Of a DNA stretch of 7,599 bases, positions 1 to 6,398 are shown one piece after another. The stretch is from Verrucomicrobiales bacterium (GTDB lineage: Bacteria; Verrucomicrobiota; Verrucomicrobiia; Verrucomicrobiales; DEV007). A model generated the notes under the pieces. It worked only from the letters and a program-made list of their open reading frames with translations, searched no databases and was not told the DNA's origin. The translations under genes and the position numbers were made by a program. The stretch covers positions 373-7,971 of the forward strand of contig NYVP01000024.1 of NCBI GenBank assembly GCA_002684575.1, read 5' to 3'. Position 1 is the stretch's first letter. Each line of letters begins with the position of its first letter.

Positions 1-1100
1 AAAAATGCAGAAAAAATTGTTAACCAAAAACATAAAAATTCAGACTGCCAGGCATTCTTAGATTATAGAGAGATTACAGAAGACAAAAATATTGATGCCG
101 TTTGCATAGCAACACCAGATCATTGGCACAGCGTTATAACAATATCTGCATTAAAAATGGGAAAGATGTTTATTGTGAAAAACCATTAACTCACAATATA
201 CATGAATCAGTTGAGATCATTAAAGCCGTTAAAAAATATAATCGGATACTTCAAACAGGATCGATGCAAAGATCTTCTAGCGAATTCCGGATCGCTTGTG
301 AACTTGTTAGGAACGGTGTTATCGGAAAAATAAAAAATGTTGGTATTGCTGTAGGTGACCCCGGACGTCCATGTGATTTACCAGAGGAAAGTCTAGAGCC
401 TGGCTTAAATTGGGATTTATGGTGTGGGCCAGCACCAATGCGTGCATATAGCTCAGTTCTCAGCCCTAGAGGAATTCACAATCACTTTCCAGCATGGCGA
501 AATTATATGGAATATGGTGGTGGAATGGTTACGGATTGGGGAGCACATCATATTGACATCGCTCAATGGGGACTAGGAACTGACAATTCAGGACCGGTTG
601 AAGCAAGACCGCCAGAAGATTGGAAAAAATGGAAAAGTAAACGAGGCGCCAAACTCGTTTATTCAAACGACACAACAATCACTCACCAGAGCGGATTTGG
701 AGTGCACTTTCAAGGTGAAGATGGTGACGTTAAGGTAAATAGAGGCCGATTTGTTTTTAGCCTCAAAGGCAAGGAAATAGCAAAATTTGAGAAACGAGGA
801 GATGGCTCACTAGGAAGTGCCCTTCAAACTGCAGAGAAAACATTTCTTAATAGTGCAAAAGTAAAATTATACAAGAGTACTCATCATATCCGTGATTTTC
901 TTTCATCAGTGGAAAGCCGAAAAAAACCAATTACCAATGAAATCGTAGGAGGTAGATCAGCAATCTGCTGCCATTTAATGAATCAAACATATTACAATGG
1001 CGAAGTCATAAAATGGGACCCAAAAACAAATACCTTGTCTGAACAAACTGGGAAGCCCGAATGGTTAACTCGAAACTACAGAGGTATTTGGAAGGTTTAA
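1..1100 (+). CDS. Gfo/Idh/MocA family oxidoreductase, 5'-partial and frameshifted
   Basis: This is an NAD(P)-dependent dehydrogenase of the Gfo/Idh/MocA family, which usually oxidises or reduces sugars, inositols or their derivatives; the substrate cannot be told. The reading frame starting at base 1 gives the second half of the Rossmann domain ([13 protein letters not shown], bases ~91-129) up to ALKMGK, then runs into a stop at 187-189. The frame one base back continues the protein from [12 protein letters not shown] (base 165) to the stop at 1098-1100. EKP (Lys codon 180-182) is the family's conserved cofactor-proximal lysine motif. [18 protein letters not shown] (~516-569) carries the conserved Asp-x3-His catalytic region. 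One missing A in the run at 162-164 explains the break. About 366 residues are visible; the N-terminal GxGxxG loop and any signal peptide lie outside the window. An apparent TTG start at 102 is an artefact of the shifted frame. The C-terminus looks complete. It could be a real pseudogene or a sequencing error. Confidence 0.85.
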
Positions 1101-1116
1101 ATTTAACCCTAAACTA

Positions 1117-1147
1117 AAAAAGGCACTTCTACTCGAAGTGCCTTTTT
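1117..1147. terminator. Bidirectional intrinsic terminator between the oxidoreductase and rpsA
   Basis: Bases 1117-1129 (A-run then GGCACTTC) pair perfectly with 1135-1147 (GAAGTGCC then T-run) around a 5-nt loop. The stem has a GC-rich core, with A5 on one side and T5 on the other, so it works as a Rho-independent terminator in both directions. It sits 16 nt after the oxidoreductase stop (+) and 22 nt after the rpsA stop (-), as expected for two converging genes. Confidence 0.9.
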
Positions 1148-1169
1148 ATGATTAATCTATTTAGAAAAA

Positions 1170-2858
1170 CTACTTTTCTTCTTCTTCATTTTCCTGACTT
1201 GGGCGCCATTCTTCGGCAACCTGGAATGCTTGTTCCAGGCCAACAAGGTCAGCACTTGGTCTTAAAGCATCAAAAGCGGCAGTTTCTTTCTTAAGCTCTT
1301 CTTCACTGTAAGAAGCCGCTTTGATAGATAAACCAATTCGTCGTTCAGCTTTGTCCACTTTAATCACTCGAGCTTCGACCTCATCTCCAATGTTAACGAC
1401 CTCTTTGACTTTTGTAACATGCTCTTCACTTAATTGGGAGATATGCACCAAACCATCAACATCGTCTTCTAACTGAATAAATGCACCAAATGCTGCGATC
1501 TTAGCAACAGTACCCTTTACCGTATCACCTACATTGAAACGCTTGCCAATTTCTTCCCATGGATCAGTTTCAAGCTGCTTCAAGCCCAAGCTTATGCGTT
1601 GACTTTCTTTATCAATTTCTAAAACTACTGCCTGTAATTCATCTCCTTTTTTGAGCATTTCACTCGGATGATTTATTTTACGAGTCCAGCTCAAATCAGA
1701 AACGTGAACCATTCCATCAATACCATCTTCGAGTTCTATAAATGCACCATAAGGAGTTAAATTTCTAACTTCACCTTTAATTTGGCTACCAATTGGGAAG
1801 CGAGATTCAACATTCTCCCATGGATTAGGCTCAAGCTGACGAACACCAAGAGATATTTTCTGTTCCTCAATATTTATTCCTAGAACAACAGCTTCCACAT
1901 CTTGACCTAATTCAAGCACATCTGAGGGTCTTGTTATACGCTTAGTCCAGGATAATTCAGAAACATGTATTAATCCTTCAACTCCTTCGGCAACTTCTAC
2001 AAAAGCACCATAAGGAACCAATTTTGTAATCTTACCCTTAACATGGTCACCAACAGGAAATCTTATCTCAATATCTTCCCAAGGATTCGGAGTTAATTGT
2101 TTGAGACCGAGAGAAACTCTCTCTTTTTCTTTATCTACCTCTAAAATTTGAACTTTAATGGTTTGCGCAATAGTGAGCATTTCACTTGGATGATTAACCC
2201 TGCCCCAACTCATATCGGTAATATGTAGAAGTCCATCCATACCTTGAAGATCCACAAATGCACCAAAGTCGGTGATATTCTTTACAATTCCATCTACAGC
2301 ATCACCCACATTTACATCCTTCAAGAAGGCTTGGCGCTGTTCTGTTCTTTCTGCTTCAATAACTTCTCGCCTACTAAGAACAACATTTTTTCTTTCGTCG
2401 TTAATTTTAACAATTTTGAATTCATAGATATTACCAACATACTCTGTCAGATCTTTCGGAGGTATAATATCAATTTGAGATCCAGGTAGAAACGCCTCAA
2501 CACCAACATTTACCATCAGTCCACCTTTAACAACAGCTTTGACCTTACCCTTAACCAGACCTCCATCATGAAACACTTTAGCAATTTTATCCCAATTCTG
2601 TTTATGAGCCGCTTTCTCTTTTGATAATACGACCATTCCTTCGTCGTTCTCCAAACGTTCAAGCAAAACCTCTATATCATTACCAACTTCAATATCCTCA
2701 TCCTCAAATTCGGAAATTGGAATTGCTCCCTCGGATTTGTAGCCAATGTCCACAAGGACTACTTGAGGTTGTATTTCTATAATTCGACCTATAACTATAG
2801 AACCTTCGCGAATTTCTTTGAAGGATTTGTCGATGAGTGCAATTAGCTCGGTACTCAT
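1170..2858 (-). CDS. rpsA: 30S ribosomal protein S1
   Basis: Ribosomal protein S1 sits on the 30S subunit and binds and unfolds mRNA near the start site during initiation. The 562-residue protein has six S1 (OB-fold) repeats, at about residues 18-81, 99-164, 184-253, 269-340, 356-427 and 443-514. The first two are the divergent ribosome-binding type. The later ones carry the usual GAFV/GAFI..DGLxHxS core (e.g. ITDFGAFVDL at ~195-204). The tail after residue 514 is acidic and ends ENEEEEK. Length matches the family (about 550-570). The start MSTELIALIDKSF is chosen because it begins just before the first repeat and no extension fits upstream. There is no Shine-Dalgarno sequence before the ATG, as is common for rpsA, which in E. 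coli is read from a structured leader and autoregulated. Here the leader can form a pseudoknot (see 2893-2951). It converges on the shared terminator at 1117-1147. Confidence 0.98.
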   Translation of the reverse strand: MSTELIALIDKSFKEIREGSIVIGRIIEIQPQVVLVDIGYKSEGAIPISEFEDEDIEVGNDIEVLLERLENDEGMVVLSKEKAAHKQNWDKIAKVFHDGGLVKGKVKAVVKGGLMVNVGVEAFLPGSQIDIIPPKDLTEYVGNIYEFKIVKINDERKNVVLSRREVIEAERTEQRQAFLKDVNVGDAVDGIVKNITDFGAFVDLQGMDGLLHITDMSWGRVNHPSEMLTIAQTIKVQILEVDKEKERVSLGLKQLTPNPWEDIEIRFPVGDHVKGKITKLVPYGAFVEVAEGVEGLIHVSELSWTKRITRPSDVLELGQDVEAVVLGINIEEQKISLGVRQLEPNPWENVESRFPIGSQIKGEVRNLTPYGAFIELEDGIDGMVHVSDLSWTRKINHPSEMLKKGDELQAVVLEIDKESQRISLGLKQLETDPWEEIGKRFNVGDTVKGTVAKIAAFGAFIQLEDDVDGLVHISQLSEEHVTKVKEVVNIGDEVEARVIKVDKAERRIGLSIKAASYSEEELKKETAAFDALRPSADLVGLEQAFQVAEEWRPSQENEEEEK

Positions 2859-2892
2859 AAGATTGGGTTTGTAAGGTTATGTTGAAATTTAA

Positions 2893-2951
2893 TTGGTGAC
2901 TACTTCGCCCCTAAAAACTCTCAATCCTACGGGGCACCAACATATTGAGAG
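2893..2951 (-). promoter_or_regulatory. Structured rpsA 5' leader, candidate H-type pseudoknot
   Basis: Read on the minus strand, CTCTCAAT (2951-2944) pairs perfectly with ATTGAGAG (2925-2918). Inside the intervening loop, TTGGTGCCCC (2940-2931) can pair with GGGGC (2911-2907) and then, across a bulge, with ACCAA (2897-2893). The order of the four arms makes an H-type pseudoknot with linkers of about 3, 5 and 6 nt. The first stem is followed by TTTTTA, so it could also act as a weak terminator or attenuator. The element ends 34 nt before the rpsA ATG. Autoregulation by S1 is an inference from other bacteria; I do not recognise a known riboswitch class. Confidence 0.45.
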
Positions 2952-3032
2952 GATGGTGAGTTTAAATGAATAATCAAATTACGCAAGATAATTAGTAAAA
3001 TGATATTTCTGAAACAATAATATAGAAAAATG

Positions 3033-3107
3033 TGGCAACCCCGCAAGGACTCGAACCTTGAATGACTGAACCAAAATCAGTTGTGTTACCAATTACACCA
3101 CGGGGTT
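3033..3107 (-). tRNA. tRNA-Gln (anticodon TTG)
   Basis: A complete 75-nt cloverleaf reads on the minus strand, with CCA encoded (3035-3033). The acceptor stem is AACCCCG/CGGGGTT with G as discriminator. The D arm is GTGT/ACAC. The anticodon stem is ACTGA/TCAGT with loop TTTTGGT, placing TTG at positions 34-36 and so reading CAA (Gln). The T arm is CAAGG-TTCGAGT-CCTTG. It lies between gpmI and rpsA on the same strand. No integrase or att-like duplication is visible beside it. Confidence 0.96.
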
Positions 3108-3121
3108 TTAATAGATTTGCT

Positions 3122-3149
3122 ATATTATCTAATTCCTTCGTAAGATCAA
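3122..3149 (-). promoter_or_regulatory. Possible sigma70-type promoter for tRNA-Gln
   Basis: On the minus strand, TTGATC (3149-3144) and TAATAT (3127-3122) are separated by 16 nt and would start transcription about 8 nt before the mature tRNA 5' end. Neither hexamer is a strong match, so this is only a positional candidate in the 75-nt gap after gpmI. Confidence 0.3.
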
Positions 3150-3182
3150 GGATGGGTCGAAAATTCCTGTCATTATTATCTT

Positions 3183-4715
3183 CTAAGAGGAAATTAAACT
3201 AGAACCCTCCATCTCGTCTGGGGGCTGAATATCAAGAAGATTTAAAATGGTTGGTGCAATATCTGCCAAAATACCATCATTTAATTGAATATTCTCATAA
3301 TCCTCACCAACATAAACTAAATGAACGAGATTTGTTGTATGGGCAGTATGCGGTGATCCATCCTCTTTTATCATTTGTTCACAATTTCCATGATCTGAAG
3401 TAATTAAAGCTTTTCCCCCAAGCTTAATAACCTGATCGATGACCTGTTCAAGGCATTGATCAATTGTTTGAACAGCCGATTTTCCAGCTTCAACTATACC
3501 AGTGTGCCCAACCATATCAGGATTTGCAAAATTGAGTATAACTAAGTCATAGTCAGGCAACCTATTAAGAACTTCCTCAGTAACTTTTGGAGCACTCATC
3601 TCGGGCTGAAGATCATATGTTGCTACTTTTGGAGACGGAACAATTACTCTATCCTCACCATCAAAAGGTTTCTCTTCACCCCCATTAAAGAAATAAGTAA
3701 CGTGTGGATATTTTTCAGTCTCTGCAATTCGAAGTTGGCTTTTTCCTGCCAAGCTAACAACTTCTCCTAATACATTATGAAGTTTTAAAGGTGGAAAAAC
3801 AACTTTACAATCATACTTCTCATCATATTCAGTTAATGTGTAATAACTAACATTATTCTTACAACCTCTATCAAACCCGTCAAAGTCATCAAAAAGAAAA
3901 GCTTCTGATAACTGCCTTGCTCGGTCAGCTCTAAAGTTAAACCATACAATAACATCTCCATCATCAATCCTAGTTTGATTATGGTCGCTAAAAATTAACG
4001 GAGGCAAAAATTCATCAGTTTTATTATTTTCATATTGATTCTTTACTGCTTCCGAAGGTAGCACTTCATTATATTCTCCGTGGCCATGAACGATAGCATC
4101 CCACCCTAGCTTGGTCCTATCCCATCGCCGATCTCTATCCATTGCATAATACCGACCAATGACAGTGTTAATTCTAAAACCTATTTTTCCTAATTCATCC
4201 TCACAATAAGATAGATACTCATATCCACCTGTAGGGGAGGCATCTCTACCATCGGTTATTGCATGAACTTGTACATTTTCTACACCTGAAGATTTAGCTG
4301 CTTTTGCAAGAGCAATGAGATGATCCTGGTGGCTATGAACACCTCCATCAGAAACCAAGCCAATGAAATGCAACTTGGTATCTTTCGCTTTATTAAAAGC
4401 ATCTTCCAAAACAGCATTTTGTTCAAGTTCGCCATTTTCAATAGCTTTGTTAATTCTACTGAGATCTTGATAGACTATTCGGCCAGCACCTAAGTTTAAA
4501 TGGCCGACTTCAGAATTCCCCATTTGCCCCGAAGGAAGTCCAACATCTTCTCCGCTAGCGCTGACTTTAGAAACAGGATATTTATCAAAAATATAATCGT
4601 GAAACGGTGTATCGGCTAAAAGTGTTGCATCTCCATTTTTCAGAGCATTATCCGATCCTCCCGGATTAATTCCCCAACCATCACGAATAATAAGAATACA
4701 CGGTTTTTTTTGCAT
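3183..4715 (-). CDS. gpmI: 2,3-bisphosphoglycerate-independent phosphoglycerate mutase
   Basis: Cytosolic glycolytic/gluconeogenic enzyme interconverting 3- and 2-phosphoglycerate through a phosphoserine intermediate, with two metal ions (usually Mn2+). The 510-residue length is normal for the family. Visible landmarks in order: IIRDGWG (Asp12, metal ligand); GQMGNSEVGHLNLGAGR with the catalytic Ser68; VSDGGVHSH (121-129) and DGRD (155-158) of the phosphotransferase insert; the arginine-rich RYYAMDRDRRWDR (188-200); FRADRAR (261-267); NFANPDMVGHTG (395-406); SDHGNCEQM (440-448); and the metal-binding HTAHTTN (456-462). All key residues are present. The 'IIRDGWG' form, rather than the commoner 'LDGWG', is seen in PVC bacteria. 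The ATG is chosen because the family motif begins within 12 residues. No Shine-Dalgarno sequence precedes it; a small hairpin lies just upstream. tRNA-Gln follows 75 nt downstream on the same strand, with no clear terminator between them. Confidence 0.98.
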   Translation of the reverse strand: MQKKPCILIIRDGWGINPGGSDNALKNGDATLLADTPFHDYIFDKYPVSKVSASGEDVGLPSGQMGNSEVGHLNLGAGRIVYQDLSRINKAIENGELEQNAVLEDAFNKAKDTKLHFIGLVSDGGVHSHQDHLIALAKAAKSSGVENVQVHAITDGRDASPTGGYEYLSYCEDELGKIGFRINTVIGRYYAMDRDRRWDRTKLGWDAIVHGHGEYNEVLPSEAVKNQYENNKTDEFLPPLIFSDHNQTRIDDGDVIVWFNFRADRARQLSEAFLFDDFDGFDRGCKNNVSYYTLTEYDEKYDCKVVFPPLKLHNVLGEVVSLAGKSQLRIAETEKYPHVTYFFNGGEEKPFDGEDRVIVPSPKVATYDLQPEMSAPKVTEEVLNRLPDYDLVILNFANPDMVGHTGIVEAGKSAVQTIDQCLEQVIDQVIKLGGKALITSDHGNCEQMIKEDGSPHTAHTTNLVHLVYVGEDYENIQLNDGILADIAPTILNLLDIQPPDEMEGSSLISS

Positions 4716-4882
4716 TTATAAAAAGGGTATTTGTGAAATAACACCCTCAAATACACACCCATGAGAGCTGAATTCAATCATTATTATTTGTATAATTTTT
4801 TCTAACTCGTGCAATCCAAGGTATGCAATTTATCTGGCCGAGTAATGATGTTCACAAAGGATATAGTAATAACAATAGAACT
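4716..4882. other. Intergenic leader of gpmI with a small inverted repeat
   Basis: This 167-nt AT-rich gap separates the molybdoenzyme stop from the gpmI start, both on the minus strand. A 7-bp inverted repeat, GTATTTG (4727-4733) and CAAATAC (4748-4754), has a 14-nt loop. On the gpmI transcript it is followed by CC, four Ts and ATAA directly before the ATG. An imperfect duplication (GGGTGTGTATTT and GGGTGTTATTT, minus strand) overlaps it. No convincing promoter, coding region or RNA gene was found; weak candidates such as TTGCAC-16-TACAAA (minus strand, just upstream) are too poor to call. Confidence 0.4.
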
Positions 4883-5548
4883 CTAATCTCTCCAACCTGG
4901 AACCTCCTTCTCACTAAACCGTTCCTCCTTCCAAGGGTCTGCTGTATTCGAATATCCTCTTTTCTCCCAATATCCAAGTTGCAAATGATCGGAAAAATGG
5001 ATCTCCTTAATATACTTTGCACTTTTCCATGCATACAAATGAGGAATCACAACTCTAACGGGTCCACCATATTTTATAGGCAATGATTCCCCACTTAGTG
5101 AGGTAGCTAATAGTGCGTATGGGCTATAAACTGCTTCAATAGGAACGTTAGTAGTGTAACCGTCATAAGAAACAAAAAGGACATGCAAACAATCAGAGGA
5201 AGGTTTAACCCTGTCCAATAATTCTAACATTTTAACACCACCCCATTGACAGTCATATTTAGACCAAGTCGTTACACAATGAAAATCACTTATTTCTTCA
5301 ACTTGTTCAAATTTCTGCAAGTTCCCCCAATTAAGCTCTAATTCATTTTCAACCTCTCCTCCAATTTTAAGAACCCAATCTTTTTTATCGATCTTTGGTT
5401 GTATCCCCAAATCAAGAATAGGTAATTTTTCTACGGTATGCTGACCAGGAGGAAGCCTTTCGCTAGACCTCTCTGTTCGAAGAAGCCCTCCTTTTTCTAT
5501 CATCTTCTTAGCCCAGGCCTCTTTTCTGTCTAAATAGGATTTTGGCAT
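4883..5548 (-). CDS. Molybdopterin-dependent oxidoreductase, bacterial sulfite-oxidase family
   Basis: A small single-domain molybdopterin enzyme of the sulfite oxidase superfamily, in the short soluble bacterial/archaeal branch. The 221-residue protein has RLPPGQ (31-36) and PILDLGIQPKI (43-53), the lead-in seen in this branch. It then has DFHCVTTWS (88-96), where Cys91 is the expected molybdenum ligand, GGPVRVVIPHLYAWKSAKYIK (161-181, cofactor-pocket segment) and RGYSNTADPWKEERF (197-211), a hallmark of this branch. There is no Tat or Sec signal and no transmembrane segment, so a cytosolic enzyme is inferred, unlike periplasmic MsrP or SorA. The C-terminal dimerisation domain of eukaryotic sulfite oxidase is absent. 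The true substrate is unknown for this branch. The start ATG has no Shine-Dalgarno sequence. No cofactor-synthesis or heme partner gene is in the window. It is divergent from the broken LamG gene. Confidence 0.9.
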   Translation of the reverse strand: MPKSYLDRKEAWAKKMIEKGGLLRTERSSERLPPGQHTVEKLPILDLGIQPKIDKKDWVLKIGGEVENELELNWGNLQKFEQVEEISDFHCVTTWSKYDCQWGGVKMLELLDRVKPSSDCLHVLFVSYDGYTTNVPIEAVYSPYALLATSLSGESLPIKYGGPVRVVIPHLYAWKSAKYIKEIHFSDHLQLGYWEKRGYSNTADPWKEERFSEKEVPGWRD

Positions 5549-5676
5549 CGATTAGTAAATACTTCGCAAGAATAGACACAAGATTTGAAATCAATAAATG
5601 ATAAAAATTGATTATTCTTAAAACCCTAACCAGATAACAATTGCATAAACAACTGAATATAAGTTATTAATAAATA
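5549..5676. promoter_or_regulatory. Divergent intergenic region with a dyad, candidate operator
   Basis: This 128-nt, very AT-rich gap must hold the promoters of the molybdoenzyme (-) and the former LamG gene (+). A 7-bp dyad AATCAAT (5589-5595) / ATTGATT (5607-5613) with an 11-nt spacer sits near its middle and could bind a dimeric regulator. I could not pick confident -35/-10 pairs on either strand. Confidence 0.25.
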
Positions 5677-6381
5677 ATGAAATCATCGATTAATAATTCA
5701 AAATCGTACAAAATATTAGCTGTCATTGGTTGCATATTTTCTATTTCTAACTTCGTTCGTGGAAGCGTTAGTGACTTTCAAACAATCGTACAAACAGATC
5801 CCGACTTGACTCACCAATTTACTTTCGATGGAGAAACCAAAATCTAATTCTTGAAACAATTGAGGTAGACCACTGGTACTTCGTATCAGGATCATATGTC
5901 ATTAACGATAACAACACGACAAACTTTACAAATTATATAGCTGACCTTAGCGCAGAAGAAACTATATTAAAAAGAATAGGTCCTTTTACTAATAGCGGTG
6001 GCCCTTATCCAACCGGTGGTTCACCAGTTGGCATAGGCGGCCGTTGGGATGCTAGAGAATCTTTTCCAGGACAGATTGAAAAGATAAATATTAACAGTGA
6101 TAAGGAGCAATCTTTTTTCAGCAACACCTTGATTCTATTACAGGAGGCATAGCTTACTTCCAGATTAATACAATTCTTATTATTCAGATTCCAAAACTAC
6201 AACAATTAATTGGAATTCAATTTCAGGTAAGGCCTATGCAGTGGACTCCTCAATTGATATGATAGAATGGAACGAACTTGATGATGGCGTAACAGGCAAG
6301 AAAGAGACTACCTCTTTCGTGGACAATGATCCAATAGAGAATCGCAAAGTATTTTACAGGATAAGAGTATTAGAAGAATAA
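5677..6381 (+). pseudogene. Broken LamG-domain (concanavalin A-like) secreted protein
   Basis: Remnant of an exported protein with a LamG/concanavalin A-like fold, which usually binds or acts on glycans or matrix; function unknown. Four pieces in different frames read in order. A (5677-5847) starts MKSS with a signal peptide (basic, then hydrophobic ILAVIGCIFSI) and DFQTIVQTDPDLTHQFTFDG, then stops. B (~5841-6118) carries the LamG core: VDHWYFVSGSYV, TNFTNYIADLSA, PTGGSPVGIGGRWDARESF and PGQIEKINI. C (~6116-6172) is FQQHLDSITGGIAYFQINT. D (~6172-6381) is a C-terminal beta-rich module, SYYSDSKTTTINWNSISGKAY through VFYRIRVLEE. Each junction moves the frame by -1. The B/C and C/D breaks fit one lost base in a T or A run. 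At A/B the protein jumps from the N-terminal edge to the second half of the fold, so some tens of residues appear deleted. The last codon is followed by TAA 8 bp from the oppF stop. Confidence 0.8.
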
Positions 6382-6398
6382 TATTGAAATTATTCTTC
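6373..6398. terminator. Inverted repeat across two convergent stop codons, possible bidirectional terminator
   Basis: GAAGAATAAT (6373-6382) and ATTATTCTTC (6389-6398) form a perfect 10-bp inverted repeat with a 6-nt loop. It spans the TAA stops of both converging genes, each ending Glu-Glu-stop. The stem has only three G-C pairs and no strong T-tract follows, so termination activity is uncertain. No other terminator is available between the two genes. Confidence 0.4.

Noticed and set aside
148..170. Programmed ribosomal frameshift in the oxidoreductase gene
   Set aside because: The run near the shift does not form an X-XXY-YYZ heptamer in the incoming frame, and this enzyme family is not known to use frameshifting.
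2244..2489. Open frame of 81 codons on the plus strand inside rpsA
   Set aside because: It is antisense to a highly conserved S1 domain region, has no recognisable domain or ribosome-binding site, and its low-complexity composition mirrors the codons of rpsA.
2911..2943. Ten-codon leader peptide (ATG to TAG, minus strand) ahead of rpsA
   Set aside because: No ribosome-binding site, and short frames of this size occur by chance; kept only as a remark in the leader finding.
3033..3107. tRNA-Gln as an integration site of a mobile element
   Set aside because: No integrase, no second copy of the tRNA 3' end and no foreign-looking cargo; both neighbours are housekeeping genes.
4823..5086. Plus-strand frame overlapping the molybdoenzyme 3' end, and a minus-strand frame at 4852-5034
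   Set aside because: Both lie over the conserved C-terminal part of the molybdoenzyme in other frames and show no family features.
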